Shown here piece by piece: positions 1-11,075 of a DNA stretch of 64,000 nt (its first letter is position 1; each line of letters starts with the position of its first letter). This stretch comes from Ornithodoros turicata. Lineage: Eukaryota; Arthropoda; Arachnida; Ixodida; Argasidae. The stretch is taken from NCBI RefSeq assembly GCF_037126465.1, contig NC_088204.1, positions 63,487,807-63,551,806 of the forward strand, written 5' to 3'. The notes beneath the pieces are model-generated. The model did not search any database. It had not been told where the DNA came from and saw nothing but the letters and a program-made list of their open reading frames with translations. The translations under genes were made by a program, and so were the position numbers.

Positions 1-389
1 TGACACTTATGCTGTTCATAATTGCCACAGAAAAGGCGTACGCCCCCCGTTTTCAGTGAATCAGGGCAGATAACGATATCATTTGAGAGTACAGTCTTAA
101 AAATGAACTTCACCGCATAGCACGCTCCAAGCCAACCATCATCTCGAATGATACCGTTATCTGCCCTGATTTGTTGAAAACGGTAGGCGTACGCCTTATT
201 TGTGACAATTATGAACCGCATAAGTGTCACAAAAAAGGCGTACGCCTCCAGTTTTCAACAAATCAGGGAAGATGACGATATCATTCGAGATGATGGTTGG
301 CTAGGAGCATGCTATGCGGTGAAGTTCATTTTTAACAGTGTATGGTTGACTAGGAGCGTGCTGTGCAGTGAAATTCATTTTTAAGAGTG
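1..389. mobile_element. MITE-A copy (outer), left end outside window, split by a nested MITE
   Basis: The right terminal repeat ends ...TTTTTAAGAGTG at 389 and is followed by TA (390-391). Bases 1-89 match the right arm of the complete copy at 2653-2901, including a shared variant (ATTTGAGAGTATGGTTGACT) not seen in other copies. That variant is interrupted at 90-91 by another MITE-A and resumes at 343. The left half lies before the window. Confidence 0.85.
92..340. mobile_element. MITE-A copy nested inside another MITE-A
   Basis: A 249-bp near-perfect foldback. The left end CAGTCTTAAAAATGAACTTC and the right end GAAGTTCATTTTTAACAGTG are inverted repeats of each other. It is flanked by a TA duplication (90-91 and 341-342). 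The centre contains two inverted GGCGTACGCC motifs around a short loop. It has no coding capacity. TA targets and long inverted arms suggest mobilisation by a Tc1/mariner-type transposase, which is inference. Confidence 0.9.
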
Positions 390-510
390 TACTGGATATT
401 ATCGCGCTACTGTTTTCTTCACTTCTGGTGACGTGTGGAGGCGTAACACAAAGTTGACTTGACTGCAAATCGCACCTTCATTATACTCGGGGAAAATTTA
501 CCATAGAGTG

Positions 511-758
511 CACTCATAAAAATGAACTTCATCGCATAGCACGCTCCTAGCCAACAATCATCTCGTATGGTATCGTTATCTGCCCCGATTTGTTAAAAAC
601 GGGAGGCGTACGCCTTTTTTGTGACACTTATGCTGTTCATAATTGTCACAAAAATGGCGTACGCCTCCCATTTTCAACAAATCAGGGCAGGTAACGATAT
701 CATGCGAGATGATGGTTGGCTTGGAGCGTGCTATGGGGTGAAGTTCATTTTTAAGAGT
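511..758. mobile_element. MITE-A copy, degenerate ends
   Basis: The foldback has MITE-A arms (CACTCATAAAAATGAACTTC on the left and TTTTTAAGAGT on the right) and the GGCGTACGCC core. The terminal dinucleotides no longer match TA, so it is an older insertion. Confidence 0.85.
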
Positions 759-942
759 TTGGTATCTCAACGACCAACACTGAAATAAAACGAACGGGAC
801 AGCAAACAAAGACATAGAAAGGCATAGCACCAATTAAGCGTAGCGAAAAGACGCGTAACGCCCTATTAAGAGGAATTACATGTTGAGATCACGTGTAAAG
901 CAAATGTACCAAGGGCAGCTCAATCATGTGGCAACGTTCTAC

Positions 943-1183
943 CTTGCTGCGCAGCCGACTACCATTTCGTGCGGACCCGCGGCGAGGGTGGACCATTCCT
1001 CCCGGTTCATCAACTTGACGTCGATACGCCTAGTGCAGTGAAGGTACTCCTTGTGAAGCGGGCATAACGTCATCTCGGGTCCGCTGATAATGGGTCCTCG
1101 TACAATGAGTGCCCCGTTCCGCATCATCACCTCTCTTGCACGGCAGACGGCCACGTTCAACAGTAGAGGATAACGCAGTCCTT
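943..1183 (-). CDS. Candidate second exon of the 3770-5084 gene (unknown protein)
   Basis: The minus strand has a strong acceptor (T-rich tract then TTTTTCAG) just upstream of 1183, and the reading frame is open for 241 nt. It starts with two bases of a split codon (entered in phase 1), exactly what the donor at 3770 supplies (phase 1). The translation is 79 residues with several cysteines (motifs such as NVAVCRAREVM, EMTLCPLHKEYLHC and HEMVVGC) and no family I recognise. Its end can be read two ways. It may stop at TAG (939-941), giving a 519-aa protein in total, or splice at AAG|GTAGAA in phase 2. Phase 2 is the phase in which the TM exons of CUB genes A and B are entered. The join across 1184-3769 is inferred from phase and orientation only. 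The intron is occupied mainly by the hAT insertion at 1859-3690. Confidence 0.4.
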
Positions 1184-1763
1184 CTGAAAAACAAATGATG
1201 ACAATTCGTAATTTGACGTCGCGAGACAACAATGATAAAGAGCTACGCTACAGTGTGAAAAACAGAGCCGTTACAAGAGTATTCCAGTTATCCCTGAGTG
1301 CGGGAGAACAGTGCACAAGGCATCAGACACTTTCTCGAATCGAACTGCCGCGAAGAATATATTACTCAAGACCCTGAGCAGAAGTCACGATGATATTGAT
1401 GGAACCATTTCGATTGATACCTCTTCCAAACGACGTTTCAAAACAACCCTATTTTCCCAACATGGGCATCGGCATAAACATGCATGTTTTGTAAATTTCT
1501 GCTCTGATGATAATATAAATGAATGTAGACGAAAGCGCGATACTTTTCCGAGGAACATCGATACAGCATCAATGAAGTATCGATATCTGGTCGGTATTTG
1601 CCTATTATTTTGTTTCAGAAACCGACAGGTCCAGGTGGACGTGAATGTTGTGGAAAAGGTGGAGAGTTAATCTTCTGTGAAGACAACCCTCTTACGCACG
1701 TTACGCACGCGAAGTTCCTTTTTCTAACGCAATGTAAAAGAAATAACGAAATCGTAAATAGGC

Positions 1764-1858
1764 GACACCATATTCAGATAGAATCATAGACATATCGAGC
1801 AAAAACTGGAAAACTTTCATGGATAACTGACACCATATACAAATAGAATGATCATGGC
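1764..1858. repeat. Short tandem duplication (about 65-bp unit) split by a hAT insertion
   Basis: GACACCATATTCAGATAGAA at 1764 recurs with changes at 1829 (GACACCATATACAAATAGAA). The rest of the second unit (CATATCGAGCAAAAAC, also at 1791) reappears after the hAT element at about 3698. The second unit was therefore the insertion target. Confidence 0.7.
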
Positions 1859-2139
1859 TAGAGGTCAGCGCGGGTCCGGGTATAGCCGCAGTTACCCGCA
1901 CATCGTCACGAATTCCGGGTAGGAATTCGCGATTGCTGCGGGTAAAATGCGGGTGTACCCGCAATACGACCGCGGGCAATGCGGGTATACCCGCATTACA
2001 TGCACTCCATGGCCAACTAAGTGGTCCCTCTCTGTCACACGCGAGTTCAGCACTGCCCTATGTCGTTGGCCGTATAAATCCATGTGCCAGACTGCAGCAG
2101 GCAAGTGCTGGTGCGAGTTCGATTATTTATGCAGACATA

Positions 2140-3302
2140 CAGCGTGTTTCACAAAACGTGTCATTCGGACTTTATAAAAAAAACGGGACGGCGGCAAAAT
2201 ATGGGGTAAACGGCATTTCTGTGGCAACTAAATTTGCCCACCTTCCAAAAATATTTTTATTTCATTTTAATTATTATAATTAATTGTTTTTAATTAATAA
2301 TATATTACTTAATTAATCTTTCTTGTTTTTTTTACAGAATTAGAGAACCCGTAGCGAGCTTAGTCAGATCCACGAAGAAATCTGCTCGATATTGCAAATG
2401 GAACTGCCCAAAAAAGTCCCGAAATTGGGGCTTCACAGTTTCAGGTATTGAACGGCGCACCAAATCAGTCGCAAAGATGCGCGGAGAGGAGGACATGCTC
2501 CTGCCCCCATGAAAGATAGGTCGAAAAAAAAAGGCGGGAAAAAAGAGGCGGCATCATTTTTGTTTGCCGCTTATCAACGTATGCTGGAATGTCACCCGCC
2601 TTGTTATCAACGGGTCTTGTGCTGCATGCCGGTCCGACAATAAATTGTTCTACACTCTTAAAAATGAACTTCACCGCGTGGCACGTTCCTAGCCATCCAT
2701 CATCTCGAATGATACCGTTATCTGCCCTGATTTGCTCAAAACGGGAGGCGAACGCCTTTTCTGTGGCACTTATGCTGTTCATTATTGTCACAGAAAAGGC
2801 GTACGCCCCCCGTTTTCAGCAAATCAGGGCAGATAACGATATCATTTGAGAGTATGGTTGACTAGGAGCGTGCTGTGCGGTGAAGTTCATTTTTAAGAGT
2901 GTAGCTTAATGGCGACAGGAGCATGTCTTCCTCGCCGCGCATCTTTGCGATTGATTTGATGCGCCGTTGAACACCCGAAACTTTGAAGCCTCAATTTCGA
3001 CACTTTTTTGGGCAGTTCCTTTTGCAATATCGAGCGGATTTCTTGGTGGATCTGACTAAGTTCGCTACGGGCTCCCTAATTGTGTAAAACACAAAAACAA
3101 AAAAAGAAGAACGTTAGGTCAACTTGGGAAATTTTGGAGTTCAATTAAAGAAATTAAATTTCTTTTAATTAGTGTCAAATGAAAATATTTTTGCAAAGTG
3201 GAAAATTTAGTTGCCACACAAATGCCGTTTACCCCGTATTTTTCCGTCGCCCCGCTATTTTATAAAGTCCGAATGACACGTTTTGTTGCAGTTTTATTGG
3301 CA
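2140..3302. mobile_element. Large foldback element (arms about 370 bp) nested in the hAT element
   Basis: Sequence from about 2140 to 2510 is matched in inverted orientation by about 2915-3302. Examples are CAAAACGTGTCATTCGGACT on the left and AGTCCGAATGACACGTTTTG on the right. TA precedes 2140. The tip resembles the 59380-60404 foldback (shared AAAACGTGTCATT), so the two may share a mobilising transposase. The right boundary is approximate because the last bases have diverged. Confidence 0.75.
2653..2901. mobile_element. MITE-A, complete, inside the loop of the foldback
   Basis: It begins CACTCTTAAAAATGAACTTC and ends with the inverted copy. TA duplications lie at 2651-2652 and 2902-2903. 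This is the third level of nesting: MITE in foldback in hAT. Confidence 0.95.
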
Positions 3303-3769
3303 TACGATTGAAGCCTTCCGAGACACGTCGCCAACACTACGAATTTCCAGGAAATTGTAATTCAGTCGGATATTCAATCCCAAACACCGATGTCAATAAC
3401 GAACAGAAGGAATGCATCCATGTATTTGGGGAAAGCCTGGTGTATCGTGCCCGCATCGTCATCTTCATCACCCAGCGGGTGAACAAGAAAACGGGGGTTC
3501 GAGCTGGCGGCCGAGCGCGTGTATACCGCTCACGTCCCCCTGCGGGTCCCAATGCGAGTATGCGGGTATACAGACAGCAGTGCGGGTGCGTGTGCGGGTC
3601 GCCCAGATTAAATTCTTGCGGGTGCGGGTCACACACGCGCGGGTACTGTACGGGTACGGGTCCAAGTTTGCTTACCCGCACTCAGCTCTAATCATGGCCA
3701 TATCGAGCAAAAACCTCGGGAGTTTTAGCATGGTGTTCCACTGCATTCAAACATGAAAGGCCGTATTAC

Positions 3770-5084
3770 CTTTCAGACGACAAGCAACAGTCAGGGCAAG
3801 ACAGTTTCTTCGTTGCCCTCCTACGGAAGACGTTGGCAGCTCAGAATCGTCGTATTCTTCATCGTACTGCTGACGAAAGGTTTCTATTGCCGGTGTGGCA
3901 GACACTCCGTCTGACAACTTTTCTTGGCTTGCGGAAGCAGACTGTACGGAAACCCAACTTTTATCTAATATGGTTTCTCCGGTACCTCGTTCGCTGATGT
4001 CTGCCGTGCCCGGAGTGTCTTTACAAACGCTGGCGATGCTGCTGGTTGACGGGTAGCTAGCAACCGTCCTGCGTGCTGCTTTCAGGCTGTATGCAGTACT
4101 GCTGCATGACGTGCAGTTCTCTGTCCTACTGCTGATAGACGTGCAGATGTCTGTTATACCGCTGTTTGGTATGCAGGTATAATCTACGTTATCGGTTGGT
4201 AAGAAGCCGTTCATTTTCCTGCTGTTTGACCCACAGCTGGCGGGGCTCGATGCTCCCTGTATTGTATTTCGGCACCCTGAAGTAGCTTCAAGTTTCTCAA
4301 CGTACGCGTGACGGTAGTCGATATCTTTCAGCGCAGTTATATGGTTTGGATATCCGATAATCATTCCAATGTAGTTATCAGTTTCTTGGATCGCCTTATT
4401 CTCCATCTTTTCGCGTCTGCCCTGCGAGTCATTGTATTTTTTAACCTTCACTGCTCTTATGTCCAGCTCGGCGGCTGACGTCTTTTCAGCGGGTCTCCGA
4501 TAGCCTTTTCCTGGCTTTTGTATTATGAAGAGTTTAGCACCTCCTTCCCGAAGCCTTTGCAGTACGCGAGCGTCCTCTGCGCGCGATGTACCTGAAGACT
4601 GAGTAGCCCGTACCGTTGCGAGCTGCGCAACCGCCGCCGCTTCATAGATTGCCTGTGAGGCCGGAGGGGCGTTGAGCTTGTGAATTGTGGGTCGGCTTGT
4701 TTGCCACTTCATCGGTGGGCTCGAGATGCTAAGCTGTCGGCGTGCTCGGAGGTTATGACGACGTGCCCCATCTAGGTTTTGATCTTCAACCAGTGTATCG
4801 CCCACAGACGTTTCGGGTTCGTTAAATTGCACGGAACCTTCTAGCCGTGTAGTGTCCGTCACCCTCCAGTTATTTCCGTGATTCGCACGGGTGTCTCCAC
4901 TCATGGACGAGCGTCCAGAAAGCATTTGTTGCTGAGCGTCCGTAGGATCCTTGAGTGGTACAGCGCTGGTGTCCAAGATTACACGCTTATGCATACGCGG
5001 TACCAGAAACGTCCGGCGGCGCTTGGAGCCATTCAGATACGTCAGCGAGTAAACTCCAAGAGTGGGCAGCCCGGTGTCGTTCAT
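3770..5084 (-). CDS. First exon of an unidentified gene, 438 codons, low-complexity/charged protein
   Basis: This is the longest host-type ORF without transposon homology in the window. The ATG at 5084 (context GAGCCATGA) has an in-frame stop two codons upstream, so it is a credible start. The frame runs to a good donor, CTGAAAG|GTAATA, at 3770, while the unspliced ORF would stop at 3747. I see no signal peptide or transmembrane segment. The N-terminal third has basic patches (KRRRTFLVPRMHKR). The middle is charged (AVKVKKYNDSQGRREKMENK). Residues about 300-385 are Ser/Thr/Cys-rich with imperfect short repeats. Before the donor there is an acidic stretch (DEEYDDSE) and then QRRNCLALTVACRLK. 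The composition suggests a cytoplasmic or intrinsically disordered protein. Exon phase makes 943-1183 the likely next exon. I do not recognise the family; a cytoplasmic N-terminal part of a membrane protein is one possibility. Confidence 0.6.
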
Positions 5085-5689
5085 GGCTCACCAAGAAGTC
5101 CCTGAGAGCTCTCGCATAGGATGACGTGTCTGGATTGTCGGGGGGCTGGTGGACTTCGGAGGGAACCCCAGGACGGCTTCTTCAGCGCGTTTCCGCTGCG
5201 AACCAGGGCGACACTCCTGGTCACCAGACAACCTTCCGAACCAAGTGGCGCGCGTCGACTTTGTCTTCCAATCCGGCCGTAGGGGCGCATGATGCCGCGG
5301 TGTTCCACGGAATTAAGCTATATGGTATCAGTTTTGTCCCCTGTTTGCAACTCAGTGATAGGCAATGCGCTAAACTCGCTGTGAACAGGTTCCCCTTCGG
5401 GTGAACGGATGAATCTCCCGATTTTGTCTTAAACACCAGATCATCGAACCATCTCTACAAGGCTACAAGGCATTTTCTCTCATGTGTATTACTTGAGTAA
5501 CCGTAGGCGGGTAACTATTAAGAAGTCGTCACTGGGTTCAAACTATGACAAACCTCGCTCACGCGAGGTCCTACGCTGTGAAAGCATAACTTCACCACAT
5601 AACACCCTCCTAGCTGATAGCGTTCTCGCTTCTGATTTGTGCAAGAAACGGAAGCGCACCTCTTTTTGGGACACTGTACGTCTACTGTA
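5085..5689. other. Upstream region of the 3770-5084 gene; no further feature recognised
   Basis: I see only short overlapping open frames and no clear TATA box or transposon end. It presumably holds the 5' UTR and promoter of the minus-strand gene. Confidence 0.4.
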
Positions 5690-5890
5690 CACGAATTGTA
5701 CACGTCGAGACTGGGAAGTACCCGGGTTAAAATCTCGGTGCCGGCTGCGCTGTCTGGGGATTTTCCTGGGTTTTCCATAGACGCTTTCGGGCATATGTCG
5801 GCACAGTTCCCGTAGAAGTCGGCCCAGGACGCACATTCCCCCAGGGCGCAAGTCTTGACGTTGCCCATCTCTGTGAGGCCGACAACGGCA
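5690..5890 (+). repeat. SINE-like fragment with degenerate B box
   Basis: CCCGGGTTAAAATCTCGGTG at about 5719 looks like a decayed Pol III B box (GGTTCGAATC type). It is followed by a C/T-rich body (GCTGTCTGGGGATTTTCCTG) that I associate from memory with dispersed tick repeats. Ends and TSD are not identifiable. Confidence 0.4.
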
Positions 5891-6472
5891 ATGGCCCTTT
5901 CACCACCATACGATAAAAGTGCGAACTTCCCCCTCCCTCCTCGAATCAGGAATGATAACAGGATCATTCTGTGAAGTGTTCGGCCTTGAGTGTGTTATGC
6001 GGAGAAGTTCTGCTTTTAGTGTGCACAGCTCAGCGACGAGTAGACTCACGAAGCACGCTCGATTGATCGGTCTGCATGCCGATATGTTGCTCGGGAATCA
6101 TGCGTCCAGTGCCGACTTCACAAGGAATGACGTGAAGGAAGTGCAAAATCAATTGCCTCGGATTGCGTGGTTGTCTTTGCCCTCTTTATATGCCACAGGT
6201 ATTCGCACTTTCCGTACACAATGACTGCTCTTATAGTCTGCTCTACAATCTTTATTCGTCCGTAACTGCTCGCCGCATGGCTGTCATTAGGGCTGGGGGA
6301 ACTCGGGTTTTTAGCTTTTCTTTCCAACGTCAGATTGGTTCGAAAAGTCAGGGTCAGGGTTGCAGACAAACCACTACACGTACGCAAAGCGGCAGCGATA
6401 GCCTTATATATTGTATACTCTTCGTACGACGTTCCAGGAATACAGAACCTCTGTTTGACACTACTCACGAGT

Positions 6473-6728
6473 TCATATGGCCTGGATGTACTAGCTGGGC
6501 TCTTGAAGTAAAATAAGTGAAATGAAATGGTACGGTTAGGAAACTAGTTGAAACGTGGTGACGAGACTGAAGGATCTTTTCATCTGCACGCTTGTGTGAT
6601 TTCTTACGAGCCGCAGAACCCGTAGAACCCGTGTTCGACTCTGAATTAATTACCGTGAAGCAGGGGCTGCCATCCTTTGGGTCAGTCCACTTAAAGGTGG
6701 TGTCCGCGAGGAATCTGGAATCCTAAAG
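6473..6728 (-). other. Open frame without ATG, possible exon or old repeat
   Basis: On the minus strand the frame is open for about 85 codons, starting near an acceptor-like TTTAGGATTCCAG. It reads RFLADTTFKWTDPKDGSPCF and then a Ser/Lys-rich stretch, ending at TGA near 6473. There is no start codon and a possible donor (CACG|GTAATT) inside. It could be one exon of an unplaced gene or a repeat-derived frame; I do not recognise it. Confidence 0.25.
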
Positions 6729-8144
6729 TTCATGTGATACCCACAGATGACTTCCAGGAAGAAAACACCAAAAAATGTTTTTTTTCTTCATAAAACATCG
6801 AAAACATCGAATTTGAAACCAATTGTCAGCTTTCGGTTCACACGTGATTCGCATCGGCGAGATTCCCGATCGCTCAGCTGATGGCGTCGCCAGGCTTGTT
6901 ATGGTCCGACACCACCGAAAGCATCAACGCAGATGTTTCTATAGCGACTGTTCGGCAGCAAATTACGAGGTGGAAGACCGCTTTTTGTGACGAACAGCCT
7001 GCCTTCATGACCAACTCCGGTGACGTCAGTCAGCACACGGTTGCTTGAATTCAGCCGTGAGCGGACAGCCGGCTGCAAAATCCGATTAAATTCATTTTCT
7101 GATGCTTCCGACTGTTACAAAAGAAATATTCCCGTTACATGTATTTTAGGCACCCACTATTCCTTCTGTTCAACTGCGATTTTTGTCAGAGCAACGAGAA
7201 AACGACGAAGTCTCGCGCCCTTCTCCAAGCCTTTTGTTTGGGTTCGGTGCGTCGCGTTCGGTGATCCCAAACAACGCAGCAGAATGGGTAAGCTCATTTT
7301 GAGCACATTAGCAGCATCTCTCTTTTGGAGTTCAATGTGAGGGCCACTTGCTTTTGAGAAATTGCGTACGTGCTTAGAAAATAAGTGGTAGTAGTAGTAT
7401 AAGTGAGACAGATAATTGAAGGGAGCGGCAACATACCGACCCGAAGTACGTAAACGTTACGGGAAACCCGCAATGGAGGTGCCCTAGAGCCCTCCGAAAT
7501 GTGCCCCTTAAACTGCAATAGTGCAACTCCTGCGATAGCCTTGCCAAGCCCAACCAACTGTGGATGCCGCTATATTGTGAAAGAAGCGTCGGAGGCTGTG
7601 ATGACATCGAATGGTGGGCGCTCGGAGCCTCGCACCCCCAAGGCCGACCCGTCGCTTCGCTGGCTATATTATAAGAGTGGTTCGGGAAGGTGCATGGGTA
7701 TTACATGCGACAGAGACGTCTGACTATAGGTACTCCCAGAGGTACTAGGCATATCCTCCAGGTAGAAAGTTTTTTTTTTTTAAATTTCAACTCCCGATAC
7801 ATGTCCCTAATGTCTTGAGACGCGTCCCGCATACGTCTGCAACTACGGGGCTACATAATCTCCGTCCAATTAAAGGAGGTTAGAACTCCAATCTGCATGG
7901 ATTTAGTTACGGGTTTAATAGATGTAGCGTTGTTGTTGTACGATTCGTAATTGTATTTACAATTTATTGTTCAATTCTCCTCGCTCATAACGTGTGCAAC
8001 GTTAACACAAAAACGCACTTTTTTTTTTATACGGGCGAGTAGACGCACCGCCATCCAGATACCTCTATCCATTGTTACGTCATCTGAAGAATTGTAGCAC
8101 CCAATCAGACGACAACGCGAAGGTACACATAACGTTCTACTTTA
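6729..8144. other. Unassigned region
   Basis: There are no convincing coding exons or transposon termini. It contains simple T runs (7770-7781 and 8019-8027) and GC-mixed unique-looking sequence. Confidence 0.4.
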
Positions 8145-8385
8145 CACTCTTAAAAATGAACTTCGCCACATGGCACGCCCCTATCCAATCATCATCCCGA
8201 ATGACAACGTTCTCGTCGCTGATTTGTTGAAAACGGGAGGCGGGACCCATTTTGTAGCCATAATACGGTACATGATGGCTCCACATAATAGGCTCCGCCT
8301 CCCGTTGTCAACAAATCAGGAGCGAGAACGTTGTCATTGGGGGGGGGGGGATGGTTGGCTAGCAGCTTGCTCTATGTGGTGAAGA
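8145..8385. mobile_element. MITE-B, right end eroded
   Basis: CACTCTTAAAAATGAACTTC follows TA at 8143-8144. The internal arms carry GACAACGTTCTCG and CCGCCTCCCG instead of the MITE-A core, which defines subfamily B. A run of G (8340-8350) replaces part of the right arm and the last about 20 bp are lost. Confidence 0.8.
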
Positions 8386-8496
8386 TACGGACCTTTCGGA
8401 TTCAACTATACAAAAGGTGTCACAGCCAGCAAGTTAAAATCGCCGTTTGGAGCCGACACAGTCGGCGGGCTAGCTTGGTAGAGTTCATAGCCCCTT

Positions 8497-9125
8497 TAAA
8501 GGTATTGTAAAGCAGCAGGCAAGCTGTTAATATTGGCAGCGGCGTTTGAAAGCTTGTTCCGAAAGAAATCCATAGCAAATTTTATGTGCGACAGAAAACT
8601 CGGTGAAAAGACGAGGGGCTACTCCTGGTGGGAAACAATCGCCTATTCGTCGAGCAACAGTGTTACATGTCCCCAACCTTCTATCGGCTAAGTCATGGGC
8701 TAAGCAGCCGGCTTCATGAACTTTCTTTCAAAAGTTTGTTCAAACGAGATAGTAGTTCCTGACATATATTATCTCGAAATGCAAGACCATTGGTACATCG
8801 TGGAAATGAGTGACAAACTGTCAGCAGAAACACCACGAGAGTCACTCACGCAAAAATGCACCACGTCAGGCAAGCCGACGTGGTGATGGCAGCGGTCCAC
8901 AGATGCCGCTGTACACTCCCATTGTTATTGGCATGTTTATGTTCGCCGCCCTACAAGGGGGAACTGCAGAATTCGTGTCCGGTCTTAGACACAGGGTTGC
9001 CCGTAACATTAAATATGAATTTTCTAATAAACTACGAGGTGGATTTGAACGAAATGTGTGGCGTTTGTATACTGAGCACCTAGGCTGCCATATGAGCCAG
9101 CAGTATAAAATACCTCATATGAACG
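8497..9125. repeat. 0.65-kb dispersed repeat, copy 1 (right end missing)
   Basis: It aligns along its length with 27769-28434 (shared GTAAAGCAGCAGGCAAGCT, TGTTACATGTCCCCAAC and TTGGTACATCGTGGAAATGA). Copy 2 shows that the family ends in inverted repeats (AGGTACTGTAAAG). This copy lacks the right terminus. It is a non-coding DNA-transposon-like family. Confidence 0.75.
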
Positions 9126-10098
9126 GTTTTGACACCTGACTTTGCCAATGCTAGCTATAGAGGCCTCCAAGGGGATTGTCTGCGGGCTGCCCCTCGTGTG
9201 TGGATGAAAGTAATTTTATTTGATCAACCTAATTATTACTACCTGTTACATGCTCGAATCCCTTTCAGTGAAACGCCGTTTTCCACAACCAGTTGTGACT
9301 ATCGATTTTTCCTCCGCGTTTTTCGAATATGCGATACTAAAGTTACCTGTCATACGTCACCTGCCTTGCTGACAGATTCGTGCAGTTGAAGCCAGTGCAC
9401 TGACACCGATTGGTCCATTATCCCCGACGTTTTCCCCTCAACCTCTTTCGATATCAAAGTCTGCTGATTTCGCTCTCCGTTACCTTTATCGTCTTTATTC
9501 GACTGTTGCAAGGGGGTCATTTTAGCGTTCTCAATAGTTCGCTGCTGACGTTCCCCTGGTTCTGAGAGAAACGAAAACATCTTGTAATCTGGTTTAAACA
9601 TCTTGTAACAAAAACATTCTGCCTGTAATGTATCATATAGTTCTAAAGCGCGTGTGCGGGAGTGTTCGTCCGCTTGGCGCTGCTCTGTAACACTTCTGGA
9701 TCGCGTCACAAAAATTTTCGAGATATCTTACGTTATCTTCGATGGTCAATTTCGCACCCATTTCTTTTCTTATTATTTTGGGTAGGAGCGGAAGGTTATG
9801 TTCGCGTGTATTTACTCTCATTTGTTTTTTTTTCAGCCAGTGCCCTCGATACTGAAATACAGGTGCCATATACTTAACGCTAACGTGGTGAAAAAAAAAG
9901 TGCCTGCGTAATGTGTTTGGTTGCTTATCATTGCCATGTGTTCCAGCGGTGTCCGAAATATCAACGGTATCGGGTAAGTAACTTTCAGAGAAAGTAAGGC
10001 TGCATAAAGAATAGAAGAAAAGCTTATCTTTATGACTGCAGCAGCAATAAACAGAGACAATCTAATGGTCGTCTGCAGAGGGCCCTTTTGCCTAGCTA
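9126..10098. other. Unassigned region
   Basis: Only short open frames are present on both strands. The minus-strand frames between 9350 and 9869 are charged but match nothing I know and lack splice or start support. Confidence 0.35.
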
Positions 10099-10347
10099 CA
10101 CTAAAAAAAATAAACTTCACCGCATAGCACGCTCCTAGCCAGCCATCATCTCGAATGATATCGTTATCTGGCCTGATTTCTTGAAAACGGGAGGCCTACG
10201 TCTTTTTTGTCACACTTATGCTGTTCATAATTGTTACAGAAAATGTGCACACCTCCTCTTTTCAACAAATCAGGCCAGATAACGATATCATTCGAGATTA
10301 TGGCTGGCTAGGAGTGTGCTATGCGGTGAAATTCATTTCTAAGGGTG
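10099..10347. mobile_element. MITE-A copy
   Basis: A foldback with the core half-palindromes degraded (GTGCACACC). TA flanks it at 10097-10098 and 10348-10349. The left tip is diverged (CACTAAAAAAAATAAACTTC). Confidence 0.9.
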
Positions 10348-10893
10348 TATATTGCTCTGCAGAAATAAATAGGCGCAAAGCAGCATAAATATACGAAAAC
10401 TGTCCGTTTGGTAGCTTGCCATGAAATCGTATTCTTTCATGCTTAATGTTAATTCTTTATAGAGGTGTTCACCACCATCGAGCCCGTGCCTGGAAGACGT
10501 AAGAACACATGAAGTAGTATAGATAACTCTTCGGTACTACCACACTATTGTATGAGCTGCATACTCACGTTTTCATGTAATTTGCAGCTAACAGGTAAGA
10601 TGTATACTATGCCTCGAGCGTAGAACATGCGTACAATGGTAATGATTATAACTTTCGTGGTAACAACGTGCTCTACGAGATCGCGTACAGTGCGGACATG
10701 GCTCCATTTAGACGATGTGCGAAAACTGGCAGTTATGGTACGCTGCAGTTCACTACTTAAAAAAAAAAAAAAAAAAACAGCTTCACCGCAGAATAGGCTC
10801 CAGATATCTTTGATATCATCGATATCATACTGTCCAACAAGCTGTTGAACAAGGTGGCTCCCAGCCTAGACAGATCATGCGTTATGGTTGCCT

Positions 10894-11019
10894 TCACTCT
10901 TAGGAATTAACGGGAGGTGTACGCCTTCTGTTTTCAGCAAATCAGGCCAGATAACGATATCATTACAGATGATGGTTGGCTAGGAGCGTGCTATGCGGTG
11001 AAGTTCATTTCTAAGAGTG
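10894..11019. mobile_element. MITE-A with most of the left arm deleted
   Basis: The left tip CACTCTTAGGAATTAA joins directly to the core arm. The right arm is complete to AAGAGTG and followed by TA (11020-11021). An eroded right tip of another copy follows (to about 11060). Confidence 0.8.
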
Positions 11020-11075
11020 TAGGAGCGTCTTATGTCGTAAAGTTCCGTTTTAACAGTGTAACCTTATCACTCTGG

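Larger units (their letters stand above)
1859..3690. mobile_element. hAT-type non-autonomous element with 8-bp TSD and GCGGGTA subterminal repeats
   Basis: The ends are imperfect inverted repeats: TAGAGGTCAGCGCGGGT at 1859, and the reverse complement of the right end reads TAGAGCTGAGTGCGGGT. The target duplication ATCATGGC is perfect (1851-1858 and 3691-3698). Eight-base duplications with TAGAG- or CAGTG-type ends are characteristic of hAT transposons. Both subterminal zones (about 1860-2000 and 3510-3680) carry many copies of TGCGGGTA in both orientations, the usual look of hAT transposase-binding arrays. No transposase ORF is present. The interior holds a second foldback (2140-3302). Confidence 0.85.

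Noticed and set aside
3308..3756. Overlapping ORFs of 114-127 codons on both strands
   Set aside because: They arise from the GC-rich subterminal repeats of the hAT element; no splice, start or homology support.
6473..6728. Calling the RFLADTTFKW frame a gene
   Set aside because: No ATG, no partner exon and possible repeat origin; kept only as a low-confidence open frame.
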